From Acidobacteriaceae bacterium (lineage in GTDB: Bacteria > Acidobacteriota > Terriglobia > Terriglobales > Acidobacteriaceae), in assembly GCA_003162935.1 (NCBI GenBank), contig PLUW01000071.1, positions 300 through 44,209 on the forward strand: 43,910 nt of DNA. The letters run 5' to 3'. Below the pieces are notes generated by a model. It ran no database searches. It was not told the DNA's origin and saw nothing but the letters and a program-made list of their open reading frames with translations. Position numbers and translations under genes: made by a program. Below, piece after piece: positions 7,259 through 16,886 of the stretch; position 1 is the stretch's first letter; each line of letters opens with the position of its first letter.

Positions 7259-8323
7259 ATGAATGCTCGGAATAAATTTCTGATTGTTTTGGCGATCATT
7301 CTTGCGATCGCCTCGGGGTACTACTTTTTCTCGACTCCCAGCGGGAACGATCTGGTTTTGGTGGGGACCGTGGATGCAAACCAGATCGTAGTGAGTCCGC
7401 AGATCCAGGGGCGGATCTCGAAGCTGCTGGTGGAGGAAGGGACGCAGGTCAAGCAGGGAGATTTGATTGCTTTGCTGGACCCTTCGGAGTTGGAAGCGGA
7501 GGAGCGAGCGGCGGCGGCTACGATCACGAGTTTCCGGTCGCAAGTGAGCGCGAATGAATACACGCAGAAGTCGACAAAGGGATCGACGACGAGCGATGTG
7601 TCGAACGCGCAGGCGAAACTGCAATCGGCGCGAGCGCAACTGGCGCAGGCCGAAGCCACTCTGACGCGAGTGGAGAGCGACAGCCGGCGGACGATCGGAT
7701 TGGCGCAGGCGGGCGTGGCGTCGGATCAGGACCGGGTGCAGGCGGAAATGAACCTTAAAGCGCAAGAGGCCAGCGTGCAGTCGCTGAAGGATCAGGTAAC
7801 GGCGGCGCAGGCGGACTTCGATTCGGCGGTAGCGCGGACGAACCAGGCGACGGCGGCGCAGAGCACGGTGGCATCGACGCGGGCGCAGGTGGAGAACGCA
7901 ACGGCGCAGTTGAAGGAAAGCGAAGTCCGGCTGGGATATACCAAGATTTATTCGCCAGTGACCGGGACGGTGCTGGTGCGGGCGGCGCGGGAAGGGGAAG
8001 TGGTGAGCGCGGGACAAGCGATCGTGACGGTGGTGGATTTCAGCGACACTTGGGCCTTTGCGGCGATTCCGGAAACCGACGCCGATCATATCGGACTGGG
8101 AGACACGTTGCGCGTGCGGCTGCCAGGCGGAACGGTGGTTTCGGGGAAAGTCTTCTATAAGGCGGCAGAGGCGGATTTTGCCACGCAGCGCGATGTGGGG
8201 CGGCGGAAGCGGGATATACGGACGATTGCTTTGAAAGTGCGGTTGGAGAATCCGAAGGGAGCGTATGTGCCCGGGATGACGGCGGAAGTGTTGATTAGTC
8301 CGCAGCAGTTGAAAGGGAGTTAG
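7259..8323 (+). CDS. HlyD/EmrA-like membrane fusion protein
   Basis: N-terminal TM, VGTVDANQIVVSPQIQGRISKLLVEEGTQVKQGDLIALLD, coiled coil, GYTKIYSPVTGTVLVRAAREGEVVSAGQAIVTVVD. Confidence 0.92.
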   Translation: MNARNKFLIVLAIILAIASGYYFFSTPSGNDLVLVGTVDANQIVVSPQIQGRISKLLVEEGTQVKQGDLIALLDPSELEAEERAAAATITSFRSQVSANEYTQKSTKGSTTSDVSNAQAKLQSARAQLAQAEATLTRVESDSRRTIGLAQAGVASDQDRVQAEMNLKAQEASVQSLKDQVTAAQADFDSAVARTNQATAAQSTVASTRAQVENATAQLKESEVRLGYTKIYSPVTGTVLVRAAREGEVVSAGQAIVTVVDFSDTWAFAAIPETDADHIGLGDTLRVRLPGGTVVSGKVFYKAAEADFATQRDVGRRKRDIRTIALKVRLENPKGAYVPGMTAEVLISPQQLKGS

Positions 8324-8370
8324 AGAGCAGGTTTCAAAGTTTCAAGGTTTCAAAGAACAGAGACACATTT

Positions 8371-9465
8371 ATGGCTGAGAACTCGAATAAGCCGAACGGA
8401 AGCGCCGCGAACGGCGGGAGTGTTGCGGCGTCCGAACTTAGCCTGCGGAGCCAGATCGCGGCGGACGCTTCCAACGCGATTGAAGTCGACCACATCGTGA
8501 AGAAATACGGGGATTTCACGGCGGTCGACGATATTTCGTTTGCGGTGAAGGACGGAGAAATCTTTGGACTGCTGGGGCCAAATGGAGCGGGGAAATCGAC
8601 GCTGATCCGGATGATGACCACGCTGATTCCGATTACATCGGGCACGGCGCGGGTGGCGGGACACGACGTGGCGCGCGATCCGAATGCGGTGCGGCGGACG
8701 ATTGGAGTGATTCCGCAGGCTTTGACCAGCGATCTGGATTTGACGGTGGAAGAGAATCTCAATATTTACGCCAAGCTGTATGACGTTCCGGCGAAGCGGC
8801 GCAAGGAAGCGATCGACGAGTTGCTGGAGATGGTCGATCTTACGAAGTGGCGGGACGCGCAAACGAAGACACTGTCAGGCGGGATGCGGCGGCGGTTGGA
8901 GATCGCTCGGGGGCTAGTGCACAGTCCCAAGATTTTTTTTCTGGATGAACCCACAACCGGACTCGACCCCGTGTCGCGCGTGGCCGTGTGGGAGATGCTG
9001 ACGAACATTAAGGCCAAGCGTCAACTTACGATTCTGATTACCACGCATTACATGGACGAGGCGGACCGGCTTTGCAACCGGATTGCGATTGTCGATCACG
9101 GAAAGCTGGTGGCTTTGGATACTCCGGAGGCGTTAAAGGCCAGCGTGCCGGGATCGAATGTGATTGAAGCACAGTTTGAACATGCGCCGGCCGATTGGGA
9201 AGAGCGACTGCGGGGATTGCCGGGGGTGACGTCGGTGCAGGACGAGAGCGGGGGGATGTTCCGAGTGCTGACGGACAACGGGTCGGGCACAACCACGGAT
9301 CTTGTCGAGATGGCGGTAGTGTTGGGAGTGGGGTTGAAGACGCTGACGGTGCAGAACACGACGCTCGACGATGTGTTTGTGCACTACACGGGGAGGCAGT
9401 TGCGCGATGAACTGGTGAAGGCGCACGCGTTTGTGATGCCGCCGAGTCCGGGGTTGCGGCCATGA
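8371..9465 (+). CDS. ABC transporter ATP-binding protein (DrrA-like)
   Basis: Walker A LGPNGAGKST, signature LSGGMRRRLEIARGL, Walker B IFFLDEPTTGLDP. Confidence 0.96.
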   Translation: MAENSNKPNGSAANGGSVAASELSLRSQIAADASNAIEVDHIVKKYGDFTAVDDISFAVKDGEIFGLLGPNGAGKSTLIRMMTTLIPITSGTARVAGHDVARDPNAVRRTIGVIPQALTSDLDLTVEENLNIYAKLYDVPAKRRKEAIDELLEMVDLTKWRDAQTKTLSGGMRRRLEIARGLVHSPKIFFLDEPTTGLDPVSRVAVWEMLTNIKAKRQLTILITTHYMDEADRLCNRIAIVDHGKLVALDTPEALKASVPGSNVIEAQFEHAPADWEERLRGLPGVTSVQDESGGMFRVLTDNGSGTTTDLVEMAVVLGVGLKTLTVQNTTLDDVFVHYTGRQLRDELVKAHAFVMPPSPGLRP

Positions 9466-10574
9466 ACCGGATGATGGCGATTATCGAGCGCGAGATGCGG
9501 AAGTTTTTCCGGTCGCCGGCGCTGATGTTCGCGTCGATGGTCTTTCCGCTGGTGCAACTGATCGTGCTGGGCAATGCGTTTGGCGGCAAGATCCGCGACG
9601 CGAAGATGGGCGTGGTGGATGAGGACCATGGGACACAGGCGATCCGGATCAAGGAAGCGTTCGATGCGGTGCGGGCAAATATGCGAACGTTTGTCACGAT
9701 CCCCTACGACAACGAAGTGCAAGCGCGGGAGGACGTGCGCAACGGGAAGATTCAGGGAGCGGTAATTATTCCTCCGCAGTATTCGAAGATGGTGTACGAG
9801 AAAAACCATCCGCGCATCGCATTGATCGTCGACAACAGCGACAATTTCATGAGTTCGACGTTTGAGTCTGAAATGGCCGACCTTACGAACGCATTGAATC
9901 AGCCGGACGTGACGCCTCGGTTGCTGCAGCAGACGGCGCTGGAGGTGGTGGAACTCTATCCGTATATCGAGTACATGAAGTATCTGTTGCCGGGTTCGAT
10001 CACGCTGGCGATGTTTGTGTCGGTGATGATCGGTGGCGGGATGTTGTATATCGACGATAAGGCGCGCGGGGTGCATGAGGGGTACTTAGTAACTCCAATT
10101 AGTAAGGCCGAGCTGGTATTTGGGCTGATCGGGGCCGGAGCAATCAAGGCGGTGATGACTGGGGTGGTGATTACCGTGGTCGGGTCGCTGCTGGCTGGCG
10201 TGGGGACGATCTTCAACCCGGGTACGATCGTGGGACTGGTGGTAATGATCGGCCTGACTTCGGTGGCGCTCAATTCGATGATGTTCCTGTTGATGGTGCG
10301 AATCGAGGATCCGCTGGTGCCGCGCGCGATGTTTGGAATTCTGAATACGCTGCTGTTTTTTCCTAGCGGAGCGATTTATCCGATACAAGCATTCCCGGCG
10401 TGGTTGCAGGCGATTGCCAAGGTAGATCCGTTTACGTTTGCGGTGCATGGATTCACCTGTTTGCTGCTGAAGGAAACGGGGTTGACGGCGATTGTTCCGG
10501 ACATGATCTATTTGTCGATCTTCGCCGTGGTAACGCTGGCGCTGGCGGTGCCGTTGTTTAAGCGGACCCTGTAG
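9462..10574 (+). CDS. ABC-2 type transporter permease
   Basis: Starts in a 4-bp ATGA overlap with the ATPase; MAIIEREMRKFFRSPALMFASMVFPLVQLIVLGNAF; C-terminal TM cluster. Confidence 0.93.
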   Translation: MNRMMAIIEREMRKFFRSPALMFASMVFPLVQLIVLGNAFGGKIRDAKMGVVDEDHGTQAIRIKEAFDAVRANMRTFVTIPYDNEVQAREDVRNGKIQGAVIIPPQYSKMVYEKNHPRIALIVDNSDNFMSSTFESEMADLTNALNQPDVTPRLLQQTALEVVELYPYIEYMKYLLPGSITLAMFVSVMIGGGMLYIDDKARGVHEGYLVTPISKAELVFGLIGAGAIKAVMTGVVITVVGSLLAGVGTIFNPGTIVGLVVMIGLTSVALNSMMFLLMVRIEDPLVPRAMFGILNTLLFFPSGAIYPIQAFPAWLQAIAKVDPFTFAVHGFTCLLLKETGLTAIVPDMIYLSIFAVVTLALAVPLFKRTL

Positions 10575-10668
10575 ACCGGTCCACCGCCTAGACGCCAAGG
10601 GGAAAAATCAAAAACTTAATCACAGGGGAGACGGGGAGCACAGGGGAGATCTTGTGCTCCTAAGTACG

Positions 10669-11649
10669 CTACGGGATCTGTGGCGAGGCCGGGGTGCGCT
10701 CGGGGTGGGCGAATGGGATGGGGCGGGGAGAATTGGCGGACAGGCTGAAAACGAGGTTGGTAGTCAGTGAACGAGTTTGCAATGGGCCTCCGAAGCGAAG
10801 GTGGGTGCGGACGGTGGAACGGACATTGAGGCGAAGCCAGATGAAGCATCCGATACGGCTGAGGTGAACTTGCTCGGGGCTTAGCCGCGCGGTGTAACTG
10901 GAGGTGATGCGAGCCATTTCTGCCAGGTCGTTCATGGGGCCGAATTCAGCGTCGCTCGGCCGGGGCAGTTGGCGCATGGCGTCGAGTTGATGGGCAATCC
11001 TCTTGCGTCCAGCAACGCAGGGCTGAGTGCGGCAGTCGAGAACTCTCTCGATGGCATAGAGAGCGGCGTGGTCGACGCGCTCTCCGAAGGCGAGGTAGAG
11101 AGTGTTGGTCGAAGCGACATAGTTGATGGGAAGCATCTGGAAAGCTTCGAGGATGGGCAGCGGAATGCTGCCCGGGCTCTGAATCGTGGAGGGATCGAAG
11201 GACGAGGCCACGGGGCATCCCCATTGCAGGGCGAGGGCGGTGGTGACTTCCTGTTCCGAAGCAAAACCGAGTTTTTCGATCCAATCGCCGATTTTTCCGT
11301 AACGGGCGCGGCGCTGGGCTTCGAGGGCGGCGCGCACTTCGAGGTAGGTTAGCTTGCCGCGAGCCACCATGAGGAGGCCGAGGGGAATGCGGTGGGGCGG
11401 CGGCGGCGACGGAGCCAGGGTACGCAAGCGAGAAAGCTGGCCGATCAAAGCAGTTTCCAGGCATTGCGGCCGGCAATAGAAGACGCCCTGGAGGAAAGTT
11501 CCGCTGGGACGGCGACGTTTGCGGAATCGCTGCCAGAGCGAGTGCGGGCCGGCGCAGGACGCAAGCGCGCACGGTGGATCGGCGGATTCCTGGTTGCGGG
11601 TTTTGATCCAGTTGGCGGTCCGGATTAGCGGCTTGAAAAAGTCTGGCAT
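10669..11649 (-). CDS. Standalone MshEN / GspE N-terminal-like domain protein
   Basis: Two tandem motifs: IPLGLLMVARGKLTYLEVRAALEAQ and KIGDWIEKLGFASEQEVTTALALQWGCPV. No Walker/ATPase motifs seen. Confidence 0.65.
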   Translation of the reverse strand: MPDFFKPLIRTANWIKTRNQESADPPCALASCAGPHSLWQRFRKRRRPSGTFLQGVFYCRPQCLETALIGQLSRLRTLAPSPPPPHRIPLGLLMVARGKLTYLEVRAALEAQRRARYGKIGDWIEKLGFASEQEVTTALALQWGCPVASSFDPSTIQSPGSIPLPILEAFQMLPINYVASTNTLYLAFGERVDHAALYAIERVLDCRTQPCVAGRKRIAHQLDAMRQLPRPSDAEFGPMNDLAEMARITSSYTARLSPEQVHLSRIGCFIWLRLNVRSTVRTHLRFGGPLQTRSLTTNLVFSLSANSPRPIPFAHPERTPASPQIP

Positions 11650-11858
11650 CGGACAGTCCTCCGATAAGAGAAGATCATTGCGCTTCGTGCGTGTGAGACT
11701 CTCGGCTCTCCGGCATCAGATCTCAGTCAAACCCTCAACCTAGAGTGCGCGGAGAGCCAGAGTACGCGGAGAGGTTTTGCAAGCCGATTTCCTGTGTAAA
11801 TCTCAGCGAGCTCTGCGTTCAAACTCTTGACCTCATTGACTCTGGGCGCGGACAGCCC

Positions 11859-12749
11859 TCAACCGGGCGCTCCGGCGGCAGGCGCGGGATCGACTACGCC
11901 AGTGATGCGCAATCCGTATTTGCCGTCGACGACGACGACTTCGCCCTGGGCGATGAGGCGTCCGTCGAGCAGCAAGTCCACGGGCGAGTGGAGCTTGTTG
12001 TCGAGTTCGACTACGACTCCGGCGCTGAGGGCAAGCACATCGCGCAGCAGCATGCGGCGGCTTCCGAAACGAAGTTTGACGTCGAGGCCGACATCCATGA
12101 GGCGGCGGTAGCTGGACGATGGAGGGGCCTGGGGCAAAGACGATTCTTGCGGACGCTCCGCCGGCTGATCTCGCGGCTGAAGCTCCGCGGCGAGGGCTGG
12201 GCTGACCTGAATTTCGAAGGCGATGATTTCATGGGCGGTCGGCGAGCCGGCTGCGGCTGCGTTCGCGGTTTGGAAGCAGACGATGGCGTCCGAGGACCAG
12301 GAGGGCGCGGCGGAGGCGGAGAGATGAAGCTGCACTTCGCCGCCGGCGCTTGGTGCGAGAGCGGTGGCAGCAAGGCCGGCGACCTGGCGCAGCAGTTCCT
12401 CCAGGGCTTCCTTGCTTTCCGCCGAGATGGATTCGGCCGAAGGGGCTTCCGTCGCGGTCTCGGCGGCGTCGGTTTCACCAAGGAACTTCCGGGCGAGGCT
12501 GGCGCCGGAGGCAACCGGCAGACGCAAGGTCATTTCGCCCCGGATGGCGCCTCCGGCCACGACCGTGTACCAGAGATCGGAATCGGCGGCGGGCAGGGGT
12601 TGGTTGGAGAATTCGAAGGTACCGGGTTTTCCCGAAACCTGAGAAAGCAAATCTTGCAGACAGGTTTTCCAGGCTTCGCACCAGTGGCGAAGTTCGATGC
12701 GGAGTTCGGGCGCCGGATGGTTCGCGGCGGCGTTGGCTGTGTCCGTCAT
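11859..12749 (-). CDS. FliN/FliY-like flagellar motor switch protein with N-terminal extension
   Basis: C-terminal SpoA domain: LMDVGLDVKLRFGSRRMLLRDVLALSAGVVVELDNKLHSPVDLLLDGRLIAQGEVVVVDGKYGLRITGV. The N-terminal ~190 aa may be CheC/CheX-like. Confidence 0.85.
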   Translation of the reverse strand: MTDTANAAANHPAPELRIELRHWCEAWKTCLQDLLSQVSGKPGTFEFSNQPLPAADSDLWYTVVAGGAIRGEMTLRLPVASGASLARKFLGETDAAETATEAPSAESISAESKEALEELLRQVAGLAATALAPSAGGEVQLHLSASAAPSWSSDAIVCFQTANAAAAGSPTAHEIIAFEIQVSPALAAELQPRDQPAERPQESSLPQAPPSSSYRRLMDVGLDVKLRFGSRRMLLRDVLALSAGVVVELDNKLHSPVDLLLDGRLIAQGEVVVVDGKYGLRITGVVDPAPAAGAPG

Positions 12750-12801
12750 ATTTTCACCTGCATCGTTTCACCCTGCATCGCACCAGGACGTGTTTCCCGA
12801 C

Positions 12802-13776
12802 TCATGGTGCCCCCGCGGTGGAAGCGGAAGTCTTGAGCGAGAGGACGCGAGCAGCGCGGCAAGCGTTGACCCGCACCGGACTAGCGGAACCGAGCGGCAC
12901 ATCCTCCACGGCCAGAGCGGCCGGCTCGGAGGCGTTTCGGGAAAAGGGAAGCAACTGGCCGGGCGCGAGGTTGCTGAGTTTCTCCAAGGGCACTTGCAGG
13001 CCGGGCATGGAGAGTTCCACCGGGAAGAAGCACTGGAGAAGCCTTTTCTGAATTTGCCCACGGGCTTCGGCGGGGCTGCGGCGGCGTTGGTGGCTGAAGT
13101 CGGCCGACATTTTTCTGAGCAGCGCGTTCGAAACCACGGCCGGGACGGCGAGGTTGAGGGTGCCGCGGGTTTCCGCCATTTTGATTTCGAAGCTGAGGCC
13201 CAGATTTTTTTCTTCGGGGGGCATCAAGCGCTGCGTTTGCAGGATGGGCTGGCGCGCGCCGAAATTGAATTCCAGCGCAATCGCGTTCCAGCTGTTTTGC
13301 AGTTCGCGAAGCATGATGCGAACGATGCCTTCCAGAACCTGTTCTTCGATTTCGGTGAGGTCGCGAGCGGCCGCGCTGTGCGTGCCTTCCCCTCCCAGCA
13401 AGATGTCGATAAGGGGAAAGGCGATGGCCAGATCGAGCTGGAGGACGGCGATGGCGCCGGCGGGGGCGAGATCGCAGGACGCAAGGTAGGTTTGCTCCGG
13501 GATGCGCTGCAGGAACTCGCGAAAGGTGAGGTGCTCGGCGGAGACCAGACTGACGCCAAAAGCGATGCGCAGATATCCGCCAATGGCGGTGGCGAGGTTG
13601 CGGGCAAAAGCTTCATGGAGCTGATTGATGGCGCGCAACTGGTCGCTTCCGATCTGTCCCGCCTGGCGGATGTCCCAGGGCTGGACAACGGGGCCGGTGG
13701 CGCCGGCGGAGGCATTGCCGGCGCGCGCGGCGCGTACCATCTCATCGATTTCCTGCTGGTTCAGAACCTTTTCCAT
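12802..13776 (-). CDS. fliM: Flagellar motor switch protein FliM
   Basis: MEKVLNQQEIDEMVRAAR N-terminus; LRAINQLHEAFARNLATAIGGYLRI; IDILLGGEG; SpoA C-terminus. Confidence 0.94.
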   Translation of the reverse strand: MEKVLNQQEIDEMVRAARAGNASAGATGPVVQPWDIRQAGQIGSDQLRAINQLHEAFARNLATAIGGYLRIAFGVSLVSAEHLTFREFLQRIPEQTYLASCDLAPAGAIAVLQLDLAIAFPLIDILLGGEGTHSAAARDLTEIEEQVLEGIVRIMLRELQNSWNAIALEFNFGARQPILQTQRLMPPEEKNLGLSFEIKMAETRGTLNLAVPAVVSNALLRKMSADFSHQRRRSPAEARGQIQKRLLQCFFPVELSMPGLQVPLEKLSNLAPGQLLPFSRNASEPAALAVEDVPLGSASPVRVNACRAARVLSLKTSASTAGAP

Positions 13777-13829
13777 TGCGTGCTCCCGCGTGTCGAATCA
13801 TTCCATCGGAACCACCCTCCGCCAATTTC

Positions 13830-14612
13830 CTAGGTGCTGCCCGCGGCTTTGCCTCGGGCGGCGGCGGGCGCGGTCAGGAAATTGAGCCGGGCACGCAGCC
13901 GGACCATCGCCAGGGAATGAATCTGCGAGACGCGCGATTCGCCAATGCCGAGCGCGGCTCCAACTTCCTTCATGGTGAGTTCTTCGTAGTAGTAGAGCGC
14001 CAGCACACGCTGTTCCTTTTCCGGCAATTCGGAAACTGCCTGCTCCAGCAATTGCTTCGTCTCCGAGCGCAGGCACTGAAAAAACGGCGTCTCCTCGGGT
14101 TTCGCGGGAATGTAATCGGTGAGGTTCTCCTCTTTGCCGTCGCGCGGCGACTCGACGCGCAGGCTGCCGACTTCGAGACCGTCGAGCTCGGCGAGCAGCG
14201 CTTGCAGTTCACGCAGGCCGATCCCCATCTCCCGGGCGAGCTCATGTTCGTCGGGCGCGCGTCCGAGTTTGCCGGAAAGTTCGGCAAAAGCGGAATCGAC
14301 CAGGCGGCCTTTGCGGCGCAATTCGCGCGGACTCCAGTCCAGTTCGCGCAGGCTGTCGAGAATGGCGCCCCGGATGCGGAACTTGGCATAGGAACTGAAC
14401 TGCACCTGCTTGGACAGATCGAACTTATTGAGGGCATCGATCAGTCCGACTACGCCGGCGTGGACGAGATCCTCGAAGGGCACGTGGCGGGGCAGCCGCT
14501 CGTGAATGCGGCGCGCGATGTAGCGGACCTGCGGTAGCTGTTCCGTCAGGATGCGATCGCGTTCGGCATCGGTCTGCACCCGCTGATAGGCTTCGGCGGC
14601 ATGGTTGGTCAT
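13830..14612 (-). CDS. fliA: Flagellar sigma-28 factor FliA
   Basis: FEDLVHAGVVGLIDALNKFD...FSSYAKFRIRGAILDSLRELDWSPRELRRK; ALYYYEELTMKEVGAALGIGESRVSQIHSLAMVRLR. Confidence 0.95.
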   Translation of the reverse strand: MTNHAAEAYQRVQTDAERDRILTEQLPQVRYIARRIHERLPRHVPFEDLVHAGVVGLIDALNKFDLSKQVQFSSYAKFRIRGAILDSLRELDWSPRELRRKGRLVDSAFAELSGKLGRAPDEHELAREMGIGLRELQALLAELDGLEVGSLRVESPRDGKEENLTDYIPAKPEETPFFQCLRSETKQLLEQAVSELPEKEQRVLALYYYEELTMKEVGAALGIGESRVSQIHSLAMVRLRARLNFLTAPAAARGKAAGST

Positions 14613-14634
14613 GAGAATGGCCTGCTTTCGTTAA

Positions 14635-14725
14635 GTCGTTGTTAGTCGTCGGTCGTTAGTCGTTTGCTCCTGCTTATCGTTTGCATCCGATGCACCGAAC
14701 GACTGACGACTCACGACCAACGACG
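14635..14725. repeat. Imperfect palindromic dispersed repeat, family B (copy 2)
   Basis: Arms GTCGTTGTTAGTCGTCGGTCGTTAGTCG and CGACTGACGACTCACGACCAACGACG, between flhA and fliA. Confidence 0.65.
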
Positions 14726-14762
14726 TACTCCAATGGATAGCGACCTTTTTTCATCGCAGCTT

Positions 14763-16886
14763 TCATCGGACCGTACCCAGCGACTGCACGGGAACCATGG
14801 GAGGAATTTCCAGGGGAGAGAGCACAACAACTTTGGGGAGGAAGGGTTCGAGCAGGCGGCGCAGATGAAAACGCGCGGGCGTGCCGCAGAGCAAAACCGG
14901 CGCGGTCTGGGCTACCTGCTCTCCCGCCAGCTGGCGCAAGCCATCGAGGATGCGGCGAACGAATGAGGGCTGCAAACCAGAGGGCTGCAATCCCGTGCCG
15001 GTCGCGGGCGGCGCCTGCGGGTTGAAGGCGCGGCTCAGTTCTTCTTCAATGCTGTGATCGAGCGTGAGCACGCGCAGGCCGCCGTCGTCGGAGAGCAGCG
15101 GGCGGACGAGCGCGCGGCCCAGACCCTGGCGGGCCGCCTCGACCAGCATTACCGGATGCTTGTTAGTAGCGGCGGCGTCGAGCAGCGTTTCCAGGATGCT
15201 GGGCAGGTCGCGAACCGAAACCTGCTCGCGCAGAAGTTGCTGCAACACTTTTTGCACTTCTCCGAGGCTGAGTATCTTGGGAACCAGTTCTTCGACCAGC
15301 TTGGGGTGGCTTTCACTGAGCCGGTCGAGCAGGCGCTTGGTTTCCTGCCGGGTCAGCAATTCGTAGGCGTGCAGACGGATCACTTCGGCGAGGTGGGTGG
15401 AGAGGACCGAAGTCTGGTCGACGACGGCATAGCCGGAGGTCAGCGCCTGCGATTCCAGGGCCCGGTCAATCCAAAGCGCGGCGACGCCGAACGCGGGCTC
15501 GCGGGTCGGCGTTCCGGCCAGCGGGGGCGGGTTGAGTTCGGAGCTAATGGCGAGGACCTTATCTTCGAGCATTTCCCAGCGGGCGATTTCGACGCCGCGC
15601 AGCGAGATGACATATTCACGCGGTTTGAGGCGGACGTTGTCGGTGATATGAATGGGTGGAACGATGAAGCCGAGCTGCACGGCCAGCGAGCTGCGCAGTG
15701 CCTTGACGCGGGCGAGCAGCTGTCCGCCTTGCTGCACGTCGACCAAGCCGACCAGGGCATAGCCGACTTCGAGTGAGAGTTCGTCGAGTTTGAGCAGATC
15801 TTCGATGGAGTCGGACTTGGCGGCCTTCTTGTCTTTCTCGCCCGTGGCGGCGGGCAGCGCGCCCGGGTCGGCAACTTCGATGACCCTGCCGTCTTTGTCT
15901 TTCAGGGGCTTGGGCAGGCGCGCGGCGAGCAGCAGGACGACGCCGGCAATGGCGAGGAAGGAAACCTTCGGCAGCCCGGGGATGCAAGCGAGCGCGACCA
16001 TAACGCCGGCGGCGATCTGCAGCGAGCGCCGTCGCGACAGCAGTTGCGTGCCGAGATCGGCGGAGAGGGTGGCGTTCGAGGAGGCGCGGGTCACCACCAT
16101 GCCTCCCGCCATCGAGACCAGAAGCGAAGGGATCAGGGTGACCAGGCCGTCGCCGACCGTGAGCACAGTGTAGGTCTTGAGCGCCTCGCGAAAGGGGATG
16201 TCGAGTTGGAAGACTCCAATGAGAAAGCCGGCCAGGATGTTGATGCCGGTGATCAGAATGGTAGCGATGGAATCGCGCTGGTTGAAACGCGCGGCGCCGT
16301 CCATGGCCCCGTAGAACTCGGCTTCGCGGGCTGTTTGTTCGCGGCGGGCGCGCGCCTGATGTTCGTCGATGAGTCCGGCATTGAGGTCGGCGTCGATGGC
16401 CATCTGCTTGCCGGGCAGCGCGTCGAGAGTGAAGCGCGCGGTGACTTCGGCGGTGCGCACCGCGCCGTGGCTGACCACGATGTACTGGATGGCGATGAGG
16501 GCAATGAAGAGAACGAACCCGACGATGTAGTTGCCGCCGACGACGAATTGCCCGAAGGCTTCGATGACGCGTCCGGCGGCCCCGGCGCCTTCGTTGCCGT
16601 GCAGCAGGATGCGGCGGCTGGACGCGAGGTTCAGTGACAGGCGGAACAAGGTGAGCAGAAGCAGCAGGCTGGGGAAAACGGAAAACTGCGCCGGGCGAAG
16701 GATCTGCAGCGCCGAGAGCAGGACCAGCACGGACGCGGCAAAACTGGTGGCGAGCAGGAGATCGAGCGCCATGGCCGGCAACGGCACGAGCATGACGAAC
16801 ACCAGGCTGACGGCGGCGATGGGAACGATCCATTCGACGAATTGATTGCGGGTGAGAGGTCCGGGGGCGGCGGCGGGGGTAGGCAT
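14763..16886 (-). CDS. flhA: Flagellar biosynthesis protein FlhA
   Basis: 707 aa; PLPAMALDLLLATSFAASVLVLL, LFRLSLNLASSRRILLHG, FTLDALPGKQMAIDADLNAGLIDEHQARARR, GDGLVTLIPSLLVSMAGGMVVTRAS. Confidence 0.97.
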   Translation of the reverse strand: MPTPAAAPGPLTRNQFVEWIVPIAAVSLVFVMLVPLPAMALDLLLATSFAASVLVLLSALQILRPAQFSVFPSLLLLLTLFRLSLNLASSRRILLHGNEGAGAAGRVIEAFGQFVVGGNYIVGFVLFIALIAIQYIVVSHGAVRTAEVTARFTLDALPGKQMAIDADLNAGLIDEHQARARREQTAREAEFYGAMDGAARFNQRDSIATILITGINILAGFLIGVFQLDIPFREALKTYTVLTVGDGLVTLIPSLLVSMAGGMVVTRASSNATLSADLGTQLLSRRRSLQIAAGVMVALACIPGLPKVSFLAIAGVVLLLAARLPKPLKDKDGRVIEVADPGALPAATGEKDKKAAKSDSIEDLLKLDELSLEVGYALVGLVDVQQGGQLLARVKALRSSLAVQLGFIVPPIHITDNVRLKPREYVISLRGVEIARWEMLEDKVLAISSELNPPPLAGTPTREPAFGVAALWIDRALESQALTSGYAVVDQTSVLSTHLAEVIRLHAYELLTRQETKRLLDRLSESHPKLVEELVPKILSLGEVQKVLQQLLREQVSVRDLPSILETLLDAAATNKHPVMLVEAARQGLGRALVRPLLSDDGGLRVLTLDHSIEEELSRAFNPQAPPATGTGLQPSGLQPSFVRRILDGLRQLAGEQVAQTAPVLLCGTPARFHLRRLLEPFLPKVVVLSPLEIPPMVPVQSLGTVR

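Noticed and set aside
6143-8089. 648-aa minus-strand ORF
   Set aside because: Antisense to cysO-like, TetR and HlyD genes with clear family motifs; composition (Arg/His/Pro rich) is typical of GC-rich shadow ORFs.
8331-8355. GTTTCAAAG short tandem-like repeat before the ABC ATPase
   Set aside because: Only about three imperfect 8-9 bp units; may be regulatory but not enough to call a feature.
11745-13833. Long plus-strand ORFs (363 and 378 aa)
   Set aside because: Antisense to fliY-like and fliM, which carry clear SpoA/FliM motifs; Gly/Arg-rich shadow translations.
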